Of a stretch of 64,000 nt of DNA, positions 32,301-40,737 are shown piece after piece. The DNA lies in contig JBBSUG010000024.1 in the NCBI GenBank assembly GCA_038235165.1, positions 3,578-67,577 on the forward strand, in the 5' to 3' direction. Made by a program: the position numbers and the translations under genes. Source of the DNA: GCA-002050365 sp038235165 (GTDB lineage Bacteria; Acidobacteriota; Blastocatellia; Pyrinomonadales; Pyrinomonadaceae). Below the pieces are notes generated by a model. The model was not told the DNA's origin. It ran no database searches and saw nothing but the letters and a program-made list of their open reading frames with translations. The stretch's first letter is position 1, and the number at the start of each line of letters is the position of its first letter.

Positions 32301-32599
32301 TTGTGCGCTTTCGACCAATTCGGCTCCTGAGTTTTCGCGGTGAAAAGCCCGTCACCCGCAAATCTTCGCACGAGTCCGAGTGCGCCGCGAATCGTTTTAT
32401 CAAAGCGTTTTTCGTCGGACAATTCGTTGACCAATTCCTGCCCGGACACGATAATAACGACCCGCTTGCGAAAAACCATCCGGTAAATCGGACCGTATTC
32501 GCGGGCGAGACGAATCATATCCTGCACCGGTTCGCCCGCACTCAAATCGAGCATATTGCCGAGCAGAAATTTTTGCGGCGGTTGCGGAATTCGCTCCAT
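29366..32599 (-). CDS. Self-sufficient cytochrome P450 / P450 reductase fusion (CYP102 type)
   Basis: A 1077-residue fusion like P450BM3 (1048 residues). The heme domain (1 to about 455) has the I-helix AGHETTSG, ExxR helix ETLRLFP and heme-binding FGNGQRACIG. After a linker come the FMN flavodoxin domain (LYGSNMGTAEEIARR) and the FAD/NADPH domain (PRYYSISSSP, GPGTGIAPFRGFLQ) ending in RLDVWAFN. It likely hydroxylates fatty acids using NADPH without partner proteins. The linker holds an in-frame heptamer repeat of about 35 codons that makes it longer than usual. It lies upstream of WS/DGAT, facing the same way. Confidence 0.94.
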   Translation of the reverse strand: MERIPQPPQKFLLGNMLDLSAGEPVQDMIRLAREYGPIYRMVFRKRVVIIVSGQELVNELSDEKRFDKTIRGALGLVRRFAGDGLFTAKTQEPNWSKAHNILLPNFSHNAMLGYHPMMLDIAEQMISKWARLNADEEIDVVRDMTSLTVDTIGLCGFGYRFNSFYHDAEHPFVRQMANALSTSMDELRDMPGEKMVQHKRDRLFQEDINGMNEIVDRIIKERRADSADSVEKHDLLSYMLSGVDKKTGGRLDDLNIRYQVITFLIAGHETTSGMLSFVIYELLKSPDVLARAYEEVDRVLGRDYSQQPTYAQVNQLTYIGQILKETLRLFPTAPAFALVPYEDTILGGKYKIKRDHQINVLLPMLHRDPSVWGENAEVFNPDNFTTEHEASLPPNAYKPFGNGQRACIGRQFAIQEATLVIGMILQRFELINHTNYIDLKIKETLTMKPEGLKIKVRTRPSTVLSALSLVPSSPRDTFDNKITAKPETKDKGQSTKHNTPLLVLYGSNMGTAEEIARRIAQDAEENGFAVKIAALDDYAGRLPKDGLTFIAASSYNGAPPDNAAAFYDWLKNTNQSLDGVTYAVFGCGNRDWASTFQAVPRFFDERLAQLGARRFYAHGEGDARDDFERQFQNWFQPLRKLIGKELNLQFEVDEGSKQLYKLEIVPGAQMSGFVDSFGAKSLRVLTNRELLKKTGEHPSERSTRHIELELPETVSYNVGDHLGVIPQNSENLIERVAARFGFERETYIRLRKQANRKTFLPIEQTISVYRLLRDYVELQEVATRQQIKTLAEYTDCPPHKIQMLALVGDDEQTAARYREEILDKRKSALDLLEEYPACALPFEIYLETLPPLRPRYYSISSSPLENPQLTSITVAVVESSACSGHGTFRGVCTNYLAHKNESSQIYAFVKDTKAVFGLPDDLTTPIIMIGPGTGIAPFRGFLQERHQLKKQGKEIGDALLFFGCRHPQQDFIYEDELREFEKQGIVQLSTCFSRVEGHEKCYVQNEMYTRRDEVWQLLEAGAIIYICGDAGRMAPDVRRTFAAIYIEKTGKSIAEAENWLNELTADNRYRLDVWAFN
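31112..31214. repeat. Paired heptamer repeats inside the P450 linker
   Basis: TTTAGTG CTTTGTC CTTTGTC CTTTGTC (31112-31139) and GGGGACT AAGGACA AAGCACT AAGGACT (31187-31214) both have 7-bp periods. AGTGCTTTGTCC and GGACAAAGCACT form perfect 12-bp inverted arms. The whole stretch is in frame between heme and FMN domains. Confidence 0.75.
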
Positions 32600-32611
32600 A
32601 AAAGTAATTAT

Positions 32612-32680
32612 GAATTACGAATTTCAAATTACGATTTCTATCGAATCCTGACATTCGTAGTTTGAAATTCGTAATTTAAA
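32612..32680. repeat. Paired heptamer repeats upstream of the P450 gene
   Basis: GAATTAC GAATTTC AAATTAC GATTTC (32612-32638) and ATTCGTA GTTTGAA ATTCGTA ATTTAAA (32653-32680) form inverted arms. They fill the gap between the GNAT and P450 genes. Confidence 0.7.
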
Positions 32681-33242
32681 AAGTCAGTCCCGTGACATCG
32701 TAAGTCATTACGACCAAATCATTTGTACGGTTATTGCGGTCAATTACGAAATCAGCGAGCAGTGCTTCAGCGTTGAAACCCAATCGCTCGAAAACGGCAA
32801 TCGCGCTCTTTTGACCGGCAGCCATTCGTGCGACGATTTTCTGCAAACCGAACCCTTCGGCAACACTGAAAATCTCGCTTGCCAGCAGATTTCCCAAACC
32901 CAAACCACGCGCTTCGGGACTGACCAATAATTGAATCTCGCCGAGATGCCGCGTCCACGTCAGATTATTGCGAATCAGCGTACCGTGTCCGAGCAGTTTC
33001 CCGTTCGCTTCGGCGAAAATCGTCACTACGCGGTTCGTCTCCAAATCGCTTACCCACGCGTCAACCGCTTCCCGTTCAGTGATGTCCACCGACAAAAACA
33101 GCAAATCGTCGGCGGGCAGCGAACGCGCAAATGCTAACAGCGCGTCGCGGTCAGCAGGCTGCATCAAACGCAGCGTGATTTTCCGGTCTTTCAGCGTCGC
33201 CGTCTGCGGGTAATGTTTCTTTGAAACTGATGTTTTAGCCAT
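32676..33242 (-). CDS. GNAT family N-acetyltransferase
   Basis: A 188-residue acetyltransferase. Motif A is visible in LVSPEARGLGLGNLLASEI (R/Q-x-x-G-x-G form: RGLGLG), preceded by the strand HLGEIQLLVS and followed by KSAIAVFERLGFNAEALL. A basic 18-residue N-terminal extension (MAKTSVSKKHYPQTATLK) precedes the domain. The substrate is unknown. It is upstream of the P450 gene with a 76-bp gap filled by heptamer repeats. Confidence 0.85.
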   Translation of the reverse strand: MAKTSVSKKHYPQTATLKDRKITLRLMQPADRDALLAFARSLPADDLLFLSVDITEREAVDAWVSDLETNRVVTIFAEANGKLLGHGTLIRNNLTWTRHLGEIQLLVSPEARGLGLGNLLASEIFSVAEGFGLQKIVARMAAGQKSAIAVFERLGFNAEALLADFVIDRNNRTNDLVVMTYDVTGLTF

Positions 33243-33330
33243 TAGTTCTCCAGTCTGTTTTTAAAAGTTAGGTCGGGGAATTATATATGCGAACGGGAAC
33301 TTGAAACAAATGCAGAAAATAATTTGATTA

Positions 33331-33369
33331 ATAACCGGAGCGTAAGCGTATCGCTTGCGCTCCGGTTAT
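33331..33369. terminator. Strong hairpin downstream of the radical SAM gene
   Basis: ATAACCGGAGCGTAAGCG (33331-33348) pairs with CGCTTGCGCTCCGGTTAT (33352-33369), 18 bp with one wobble and a 3-base loop. It lies just past the radical SAM stop codon; no T run follows. Confidence 0.5.
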
Positions 33370-33415
33370 TGAATTTTCACTGAATAACTAATCTAAAACT
33401 TTGCCGTTTGAATCA

Positions 33416-35302
33416 TTAAACAGCAACAGATAAACTCCGCGGCTTTCTCAAACTCTGCAATTGCACGAGTCCTGCCGGCGCATCAGCCAGCCACGTTGTC
33501 GGGCAAACGCCGCAGGTGGTGCATTTTTCGACTGCCGGACACGGTTTTGAAGAAAGCGAGGCTTGCGATTTTTCGTGTTCGGTTTTCAAAAAATCAAAAG
33601 ATAATCCCGTATCAACAATTGACCATGGCAAAAATTCGTCGTAACTGCGATTGCGCGAAGTGTGAAAAGCCGCGTCAATGCCGGTTTCACGTAATGCTTC
33701 CTTCAAATTTCCTTTGTTTCTCGCGGCTGATTCGATAACTCTCGAAATAGTGCGGTCGCCGGAAGAAAACAGAGCCTGTTCGTGGGCGATTCGTGCGCTC
33801 ATTGCGCGGACTTCGACGTTCGGGATTTTCGCTAAATTTTTGCTAACCCATTTCAGACGGTTTTTTAATTCCTTTTCATCGCACACCGCATCCCACTGGA
33901 ACGGCGTGTTCGGTTTCGGCACGAGTCCGTTTAATGACGGAATGATTTTCCCGGCGCGTCCGAATCGTTTTCCGGCTTCGAGCATTCGGTCTTTAATGCG
34001 CTCGACCAATACGAGCATTTCTTCCAAATCTTCCTGCGTTTCCGTCGGCAATCCGACCATTAAATAAAGTTTGACGGTCAGCATTCCCCGATCAAACACC
34101 GCGCCGCAGATGTCCACGATTTCGTCGTTCGTCAAATTTTTGTTGATAACGCGGCGCAGTCTGTCCGAGCCGGTTTCGGGCGCAACGGCGATTTGCTGAT
34201 CGTTCGATTCGACGAGCGCGTCGAGTAATTCTTCGGAAATTTGGTCTAAACGCAGCGATGAAACGGTAATTTTATACTCCATTTTTCGCAATTCACTTAG
34301 AATCGTCGAGATTTCCGGGTGATCGCAAACAGCTGTCGAAACGAGTCCGATTTTGTTGGTTTTGCTGCGCCATTCGCTCGCCTTTGCCAAAATATCCCGT
34401 GCCGGAACGACGCGCGGCGGATAGTAATTGTAACCCGCCCAACAAAAACGACAGCCCTGCGAACAGCCGCGCGAAATTTCAATCAATAATCTGTCGCCCA
34501 TTTCCGCTCCCGGCGACCAAACGGCGGTTGACGGTGCGAAAACGTCCTGATTCATCAGGTAATCAATCACTTCGACTTCGTTGCGTTTGATTGCGCGGCG
34601 CAAAGTTCCTTCTTTCGGATTCGCGGCGGCAAGTGCGCGTCCGACTCGTTTTGGCACGCCTTCTTCGGTCGGAATATAATCGAAAACCGTTCCGTCGTCG
34701 TTGTAGATCACGTTGTAAAGCGACGGAATATAAAAGCCGCGCCCGATTTTGGCGAGATTGAGCAGAATATCTTCTTTATTGCCGTGTTCCAAAATCGCGT
34801 CAACCAATTGAAACGCGAGAATTTCGCCTTCGCCGACGGCGATAATGTCAGTGAAATCGGCAATTGGTTCGGGATTCAAAAAAGAAGCCGCGCCGCCCAT
34901 CACGATTAGCGGATGAAAATGATTTCTGTCTTTCGACCAAACTGGAATCTGTGACATTTGCAGCATTCGCGCCATATTCAGATAATCAGTTTCAAACGAA
35001 ATCGAAAATGCGACGACATCGAAATCTTTGATCGGCGTTTGTGTTTCCAGCGAAAGCAACGGCGTGCGCGATTTTTCGTATTCGCGCATTTCAAAATCGT
35101 CGGGCAGAAAAACTCTCTCGCACGAAACTTCGGGGATTTTGTTGAAAAGTTCGTACATCGTGTGGAGTCCGAGATTCGCCATTCCGACGGCGTGAGTGTT
35201 CGGGTAACACAGTGCAATGCGGAGCTGCGCGCCGTGCTTGATCGTCCAGCCTTCTTCTTGTTCTAACTTCTTCTTGTAACTTTCGACTATCTTTTTGCTC
35301 AT
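33416..35302 (-). CDS. B12-binding-type radical SAM protein, TIGR03960-like
   Basis: A 628-residue radical S-adenosylmethionine protein. The N-terminal part (RIALCYPNTHAVGMANLG) is a cobalamin-binding-like domain typical of the TIGR03960 family. The iron-sulfur motif is in SRGCSQGCRFCWAGY near residue 280. A C-terminal Cys cluster (CPAVEKCTTCGVCPTTW) may bind a further cluster. The family is widespread and linked in some lineages to tRNA or ribosomal-gene neighbourhoods, but its reaction is not settled. It stands alone here, with a hairpin downstream. Confidence 0.85.
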   Translation of the reverse strand: MSKKIVESYKKKLEQEEGWTIKHGAQLRIALCYPNTHAVGMANLGLHTMYELFNKIPEVSCERVFLPDDFEMREYEKSRTPLLSLETQTPIKDFDVVAFSISFETDYLNMARMLQMSQIPVWSKDRNHFHPLIVMGGAASFLNPEPIADFTDIIAVGEGEILAFQLVDAILEHGNKEDILLNLAKIGRGFYIPSLYNVIYNDDGTVFDYIPTEEGVPKRVGRALAAANPKEGTLRRAIKRNEVEVIDYLMNQDVFAPSTAVWSPGAEMGDRLLIEISRGCSQGCRFCWAGYNYYPPRVVPARDILAKASEWRSKTNKIGLVSTAVCDHPEISTILSELRKMEYKITVSSLRLDQISEELLDALVESNDQQIAVAPETGSDRLRRVINKNLTNDEIVDICGAVFDRGMLTVKLYLMVGLPTETQEDLEEMLVLVERIKDRMLEAGKRFGRAGKIIPSLNGLVPKPNTPFQWDAVCDEKELKNRLKWVSKNLAKIPNVEVRAMSARIAHEQALFSSGDRTISRVIESAARNKGNLKEALRETGIDAAFHTSRNRSYDEFLPWSIVDTGLSFDFLKTEHEKSQASLSSKPCPAVEKCTTCGVCPTTWLADAPAGLVQLQSLRKPRSLSVAV

Positions 35303-35407
35303 AAAAACTTTAATTATAACCGATTTAGCTCAATTGTGTAAGCTAAATTGGTTGTATGTTCAAATTTTTAGATGCTGAAAATACAAGTTGATGCGATTAA
35401 TTTTCTT

Positions 35408-36298
35408 TTACAACTTGATTGCTTGAACTTTATAGCCTTTTGCTCTCAGCAAATTCAAAACTCCGGTTTTACCGCCCAAATGTCCCGCGCCGACAGCAAT
35501 AAACGAAGATTTTTCCTTGACGGCTTTTTCGATTTTCGGAATCCAAGCAGTATTTCTTTTGTCCAGAAGATTTGTTTGAAACGCGGGATCATCTTTCATC
35601 TGTGTCTCCATATACTCGAAAAGTTTATCCGTGTTTTGAGTTTTATAAATTTCGAGCAATTTCTTGAATTCGGCAGAAGATTTCTCCGGCTCTAAAGCTG
35701 TTTGATATAAACCGTCCGCCTGCTTTTTCAAAGGAATCGAGTCTATCGTGGCTGCTTGAACTGCCACTGTTTCCAAACCTTCAACCGGTTTTTGCTTTGT
35801 TTGAGCATACTGCAAAAACGATAAATCATAAGAATTCGCCTGACTGCAACCCAAAAATTTCGGGCTTGTAATAGCCATTATCTGCAAGAACAAAGGTTTG
35901 ATGTTTTTAAAATTTTCAATCGGCGCACCCAAAGCGTTTTGCACCAATTTGCCGACTTTAGCGTATTTTTCTTCGGTGTAAAAATCATTGAGCGTTTTCC
36001 CGTCCGCCAAAAAAGGCATTTTTCCAATAGACTGCAATTCCGCCAGATCATCAAAATCCACTTCTAAAAACAATTGCTCAGTTTTATCAATATAATTGGT
36101 CAATTTTTCCGCCTGAATCATCTCGCCTGAACAAATTATGTGGAAAGTTCCGAACAAGTACGAAGGTTTTTTCAAACCGTTTCCGCTAATTTCATAAAGC
36201 AACGCGGAATTTTCTGCAGGTTTCATCGTTTGCGCGTGAATTGTCGAAAAAACCGCAAACAAAGCCAATAACATAACGACCAATAAACTTTTTTTCAT
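35408..36298 (-). CDS. TraB/GumN family protein, secreted
   Basis: I place the start at ATG 36298, directly after a perfect AGGAGG ribosome site; a longer frame to 36337 lacks one. The 296-residue protein has a signal peptide (MKKSLLVVMLLALFAVFS...) and the TraB/GumN layout: LLYEISGNGLKKPSYLFGTFH at the N-terminus and FIAVGAGHLGGKTGVLNLL near the C-terminus, with conserved H and E residues of this presumed metalloenzyme (Tiki-like) fold. It probably acts in the periplasm. Substrate unknown. Confidence 0.85.
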   Translation of the reverse strand: MKKSLLVVMLLALFAVFSTIHAQTMKPAENSALLYEISGNGLKKPSYLFGTFHIICSGEMIQAEKLTNYIDKTEQLFLEVDFDDLAELQSIGKMPFLADGKTLNDFYTEEKYAKVGKLVQNALGAPIENFKNIKPLFLQIMAITSPKFLGCSQANSYDLSFLQYAQTKQKPVEGLETVAVQAATIDSIPLKKQADGLYQTALEPEKSSAEFKKLLEIYKTQNTDKLFEYMETQMKDDPAFQTNLLDKRNTAWIPKIEKAVKEKSSFIAVGAGHLGGKTGVLNLLRAKGYKVQAIKL

Positions 36299-36424
36299 TG
36301 TAGACCTCCTGTATAGCATTACTCTGGATTTTTTCATCCGCTATAAATTAGTCATCGGACTTTGAAAAAAATCACAATTTTTGAAAAATGTGATTTTCAC
36401 GGAAGATTTTTTACTAATAGATTG

Positions 36425-36907
36425 ATGAAGTCGGAATTCGAGAAAACAATTCGTGAAAACGGGAAAATCCTGCACAAGTTTTGCCATATTTACACGGATG
36501 ACCGTACGGAATATGAAGAGTTGTTTCAGGAAATGATGATTCAAATCTGGCGTTCACTCGAAAAATTTCGCGGCGATGCAAAGGTTTCGACGTTTATTTA
36601 TCGAATCTGCATCAACACGGCGTTAGGTTTTCGGGCGAAACTGAACGATTCAAAAACAAAATTTGATCCGCTTGACGGAAAGATTTTTGCGTCGCAGGAA
36701 AAAGACAAAGTTCAAGATGAAAATTTGCAAAAAATATACGCCGCGATTCGTGAATTGAAACCGATTGAACGGGCGATTGTTGGTTTGTATTTGGACGAGA
36801 AATCTTATGAAGAAATAGCCGAGATTCTGGGAATTTCCAAAACAAATGTGGCGACTCGCCTGATGCGTTTGAAAAAGAAACTTATCGAGAGGTTCAACAA
36901 TGAATGA
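36425..36907 (+). CDS. ECF-type RNA polymerase sigma factor
   Basis: Starting at ATG 36425 (MKSEFEKTIREN...), the 160-residue protein shows region 2 (EELFQEMMIQIWRSLEKFRGD and STFIYRICINTA) and region 4 (LKPIERAIVGLYLDEKSYEEI, GISKTNVATRLMRLKKKL). An upstream in-frame TTG at 36362 is unlikely. It overlaps the next gene, a membrane protein likely to be its antagonist, by 8 bp. Target promoters are unknown. Confidence 0.85.
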   Translation: MKSEFEKTIRENGKILHKFCHIYTDDRTEYEELFQEMMIQIWRSLEKFRGDAKVSTFIYRICINTALGFRAKLNDSKTKFDPLDGKIFASQEKDKVQDENLQKIYAAIRELKPIERAIVGLYLDEKSYEEIAEILGISKTNVATRLMRLKKKLIERFNNE

Positions 36908-37529
36908 ACAAGAATTAAAAGAAATCTGGAAAAACGCGGATTTGCAGGACATACCGAAAATAGATTTTGAAAAAGTTCAAAAAAATATGCTCGGCTGGCA
37001 CGGCAAACTACGTCGAAAAATCGAGTTGGATTTTCTATCAGGCACTTTGATACTTGTTATCTGGTTGGTTTTGATAATCCTTTTTCCTACTGCAATTTAT
37101 CCTCTACCGTTCTTTTTGATAATGTATTTTTGGTATTATTGGATACTTTGGACAATATATCGAGGCAAAACAAAAGCGCAAGATGTCACAAGTACGCGGA
37201 AATACTTGGAGGATAAAGCGGCAAAATTAACCAAACTTTTTCGCGGTTCTCGCATCGTCACTTCGCTTATATTGTATCCTTGTATTCTGGCAACGTATTA
37301 CGCTACGTTATCCAGCAATCGGTTTACGTCAATATTTGTTGATTACGAGGTTCTTTCCAAAGATCGCGTTTTATTATATCTTGCTTTGGCACCTTACGCG
37401 TTTCTGATTGTCGCTGGCGCGGTATTGGTTATAGTTGCAATAATTTTTAATGAAACTGTTATGGGAAAATATTATCTGCCATCACTAGACCGCGTTAAAG
37501 AGTTGATTGAACAGTTGGATTCTGAATAA
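36900..37529 (+). CDS. Membrane protein, putative anti-sigma factor
   Basis: A 209-residue protein with a short charged N-terminal cytoplasmic part (NEQELKEIWKNADLQDIPKI) and about four transmembrane helices (near 43-60, 65-85, 117-135, 150-180). The ATG overlaps the sigma factor gene, an arrangement typical of a sigma/anti-sigma pair. No zinc anti-sigma motif is seen, so the role is inferred from coupling. Confidence 0.6.
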   Translation: MNEQELKEIWKNADLQDIPKIDFEKVQKNMLGWHGKLRRKIELDFLSGTLILVIWLVLIILFPTAIYPLPFFLIMYFWYYWILWTIYRGKTKAQDVTSTRKYLEDKAAKLTKLFRGSRIVTSLILYPCILATYYATLSSNRFTSIFVDYEVLSKDRVLLYLALAPYAFLIVAGAVLVIVAIIFNETVMGKYYLPSLDRVKELIEQLDSE

Positions 37530-37615
37530 TAATTTAAGTGAATTTTACTCGCAAATTTTCATTTTTGCCGTATTTATAATATCTTTGAGAAACGCTGAGT
37601 TGAACGGAGAAATAT

Positions 37616-38071
37616 ATGCTGACAAATTCACTAATCGAACTTTTTGAACGCGATTTGAACAAACTAATCAAAGAAATAAATTCATACGAAAATGAAGAAG
37701 ATTTGTGGACCAAAACCGATGACATTCCAAATTCGGCGGGTAATTTATGTCTTCATTTAATCGGGAATCTGAATCATTACATCGGCGCGACGCTCAGCGA
37801 TTCGGGTTATGAGAGAAAGCGCGACGCGGAATTTTCAACCAAGCACATTTCCCGCAACGAATTAAGTTCAAATATAGAAAATACGATTGAGGTTGTTAAA
37901 AACTCCTTGAATAATTTATCGGATGATGATTTGGAAAAACCATATCCGCTTCAAGAAGGACACGAACCGTCAAAAACAAATTCTGCGCTGCTGAAAATTT
38001 TAGCGCATTTCAGCTATCATCTCGGACAGATAAATTATCATCGAAGACTGCTTACTAATGGCAAAAAATGA
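37616..38071 (+). CDS. DinB-superfamily protein (DUF1572-like)
   Basis: A 151-residue four-helix protein with the DinB-type pattern: GNLCLHLIGNLNHYIGATL carries the first conserved His, and LKILAHFSYHLGQINYHRRLL carries the last pair. These histidines form the metal site of the superfamily. Members act as thiol-linked transferases or have unknown roles. It is monocistronic or loosely linked to the following gene (58 bp). Confidence 0.75.
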   Translation: MLTNSLIELFERDLNKLIKEINSYENEEDLWTKTDDIPNSAGNLCLHLIGNLNHYIGATLSDSGYERKRDAEFSTKHISRNELSSNIENTIEVVKNSLNNLSDDDLEKPYPLQEGHEPSKTNSALLKILAHFSYHLGQINYHRRLLTNGKK

Positions 38072-38128
38072 ATTTAGTATTTACAGCGAGATAATATCTT
38101 TGGGCTTGGAATAATAGCCGCATTTACA

Positions 38129-38788
38129 ATGTTGAATTGGATAAAAAACAAACTCGGCGTTCTCAAAGAACCGAACGAAGAAACAACCGATTATGATTTT
38201 CGCTGGTATGAAGTCGGCGATGAAGAAAACCCATTTAACAAACGAGTTTTGGACATCCGTCCGTTCACCCACAGCGTTATTTCCGGCTCTACCGATGTCT
38301 TTGGCTCAGCCTTTGGAGTAATGCGGCAGTCTGACGGCAAAAATCACATCGGGCAGAAAATTGAAAACGAAAATTTTATCGAAACAAATCTCGAATATCC
38401 GCACAATGGGGAAATGCTCGATGGCGTTATTTTCAAATCCGAAGAAATGGAATGTAAATGGGATATTTATATTTACGACAACTGTTTCTATTTCGCCCGG
38501 AGTTGGTCAGGCGAATTGTGGTTCAAGGCACAAGCTGAATTTTCAGATAACAAATTGTTAATCAAGAAAATCTTTTTCGATGAAGAAGGATACAATGAAG
38601 AAGTTGTTAACGATGTGCATTTCTTGATGAAATCCCACGCTTTCAATCAGCCGTTTCCGCACAAAATTCTCGATCTGTCCGGCAGCGAAATGCTTGTCGC
38701 GCAGGTTTCATTCAAACTGCACGGAAACAGAGCTTGCTACGCCTGTTTCGACGATATTACGGACACGACCATTACGAAATCTTTATGA
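38129..38788 (+). CDS. Hypothetical protein of 219 aa
   Basis: A soluble-looking protein with many aromatic and acidic residues (WDIYIYDNCFYFARSWSGELW) and no transmembrane helix, signal peptide or recognised domain. It overlaps the start of folC by 4 bp (ATGA type), so the two are translated together. The segment HSVISGSTDVFGSAFG has no clear relatives known to me. The role is open. Confidence 0.55.
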   Translation: MLNWIKNKLGVLKEPNEETTDYDFRWYEVGDEENPFNKRVLDIRPFTHSVISGSTDVFGSAFGVMRQSDGKNHIGQKIENENFIETNLEYPHNGEMLDGVIFKSEEMECKWDIYIYDNCFYFARSWSGELWFKAQAEFSDNKLLIKKIFFDEEGYNEEVVNDVHFLMKSHAFNQPFPHKILDLSGSEMLVAQVSFKLHGNRACYACFDDITDTTITKSL

Positions 38789-40065
38789 ACTTCGCCGAAT
38801 CAACCGAATACCTCTACAATCTCGGCAATGAAGTTACGGCGATGAAACTCGGTCTTGAGAATATCGGAAAACTTCTTGCCGCACTGGGAAATCCAAACAA
38901 CAATTATCTAAAAGTTCAGGTTGCAGGAACAAACGGCAAGGGTTCAGTGTGCGCGTTTTTGGAAGCGATTTGTGTTTCGGCGGGCATCAGAGTCGGAATG
39001 ACGACTTCGCCGCATCTCGTTTCTGTGACGGAGAGAGTTAAAGTTAATGGGCGGGAAATCAGTGAAAAAGATTTTGCACGATATGCTTCAAAAATTAGAG
39101 AAATTGCTGAAAACTTAGTCGAAAAGGGCGAACTCGAAACCGTGCCGACATATTTTGAACAAGTGACGGCGATTGCTTTGCAGGCGTTCTCGGAAGCAAA
39201 CATTAAACTGGCGATTTTGGAAACCGGTTTGGGCGGACGCTTTGACGCGACGACTGCCGCCAATGCGGAAATTGTCGCAATTACGCCGATTGATTACGAT
39301 CATCAGAATATTTTAGGAAATACTTTGACGGAAATTGCGGGGGAAAAAGCGGCGACTATTCGGGCAGATATACAGGTTGTCATATCAAATCAGCCGAAAG
39401 AAGCGTTCGATGTGATTTTAGACCGATGCGCCGAGTTTGGCATTTCGCCAAACTCGGCGGCGAATGTCGGAACGTTTAGCGAAAACGGAACAACGACTTT
39501 TCAAACTGCAAAAGCCGTTTATGAAAAAGTTCATCTGAATTTGGCAGGAAAACATCAGATCGAGAATGCAAAGGCGGCAATTTTGCTCGCCGAAATGCTG
39601 CCGGAAAAATTTAAAATTACGAATGAACACATTGTCAAAGGTCTGCAAAACGCGACACACAAAGGACGACTCGAATTTTACAAAGATATTTTATTCGACG
39701 GAGCGCACAACATTGCGGGCGCGAAAGCGTTAAAAAATTACCTAGACGAATTTATCAACCAGCCGGTCACGATGGTTTTTGGCGCGATGCGCGATAAGGA
39801 TTTATCCGAAATTGCCTCCGTACTTTTTCCGCTCGCCGATAAGTTAATTTTAACCGTCCCCGATAATCCGCGTTCCATGGAAACTAAGGAGTTGTTAAAA
39901 TTCGTGCCGAAAATTTTTGAAAAAGAAAATATTCTTACTGAAGAAACAGTTGAAAATGCCGTCAAAAAAGCGCGTGAAATATCGTCGGACAAGCATTTAA
40001 TTTTGGTTACGGGGTCGCTTTATTTGGTTGGCGAAGCGCAAATGTTTCTGCGAGAATCGTTCTAA
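38785..40065 (+). CDS. folC: Folylpolyglutamate synthase / dihydrofolate synthase
   Basis: Adds glutamate to folates and, in bifunctional forms, joins dihydropteroate and glutamate. I use ATG 38785 because it overlaps the preceding stop as ATGA and matches the family N-terminus (NFAESTEYLYNLGNE). The 427 residues contain the ATP P-loop VAGTNGKGSVCAFL, then MTTSPHLVSVTERVKVNG, ETGLGGRFDATTA and DGAHNIAGAKAL, all diagnostic. It stands apart from other folate genes. Confidence 0.93.
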   Translation: MNFAESTEYLYNLGNEVTAMKLGLENIGKLLAALGNPNNNYLKVQVAGTNGKGSVCAFLEAICVSAGIRVGMTTSPHLVSVTERVKVNGREISEKDFARYASKIREIAENLVEKGELETVPTYFEQVTAIALQAFSEANIKLAILETGLGGRFDATTAANAEIVAITPIDYDHQNILGNTLTEIAGEKAATIRADIQVVISNQPKEAFDVILDRCAEFGISPNSAANVGTFSENGTTTFQTAKAVYEKVHLNLAGKHQIENAKAAILLAEMLPEKFKITNEHIVKGLQNATHKGRLEFYKDILFDGAHNIAGAKALKNYLDEFINQPVTMVFGAMRDKDLSEIASVLFPLADKLILTVPDNPRSMETKELLKFVPKIFEKENILTEETVENAVKKAREISSDKHLILVTGSLYLVGEAQMFLRESF

Positions 40066-40079
40066 ACGCAGAGGACTTT

Positions 40080-40661
40080 ATGAAAATTTTTAGAAAAGTT
40101 TTGGTGTTGGCGATTGTCATTTGCGGTATTTTTTCAACCGTTTCTTTCGCTCAAACGAGTGACAAACAACAGATTACAAATTTATCGCGCCGCGTGGTTG
40201 TGGCTTTGAAACAAAAGGATATGAAAATGCTTGCCGCCTCAGTTCATCCGAAAAAAGGACTACGATTTTCGCCTTACGGTTTCATCAATAAAGCAACAGA
40301 TTTGGTTTTCAAAAAATCGCAGATCAAAGACTTGAAAAACTCTCGAAAAGTTTACAATTGGGGCGATTACGATTCGGCTGATGAGGCGATTAAATCGAAA
40401 TTTTCAGATTATTACGCGGAGTTTGTTTACGATAAAAATTTTGCAAATGCTCCGAACACCGGCTACAACAAAATTATCGGACAAGGCAACACGCTGATTA
40501 ATCTCGGGAATCTTTATCCGAATGCAAAATTTGTCGAATATAATTTTGCGGGAACTGAAAAATACGGCACAATGGATTGGAAATCACTGCGCTTAATTTT
40601 TGAAAAACAGGGAAGCCGTTGGTATCTCGTCGGCATCAGCCACGACGGATGGACGATTTAA
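40080..40661 (+). CDS. Secreted protein of unknown function
   Basis: A 193-residue protein with a clear signal peptide (ILVLAIVICGIFSTVSFAQ-like leader, cleavage near residue 23). The mature part is mostly mixed helix and strand with YNWGDYDSADEAIKSKFSDY and a final RWYLVGISHDGWTI. The end resembles NTF2- or SnoaL-type folds that bind small molecules, but no motif is firm. It follows folC by 14 bp and is likely co-transcribed. Confidence 0.55.
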   Translation: MKIFRKVLVLAIVICGIFSTVSFAQTSDKQQITNLSRRVVVALKQKDMKMLAASVHPKKGLRFSPYGFINKATDLVFKKSQIKDLKNSRKVYNWGDYDSADEAIKSKFSDYYAEFVYDKNFANAPNTGYNKIIGQGNTLINLGNLYPNAKFVEYNFAGTEKYGTMDWKSLRLIFEKQGSRWYLVGISHDGWTI

Positions 40662-40737
40662 AAAATTCGGTAACACGACATTTCACTTGTTTGACAAAAA
40701 CCGACAACAGCGCGGAGCGTAACATCTTCTAAAATTT

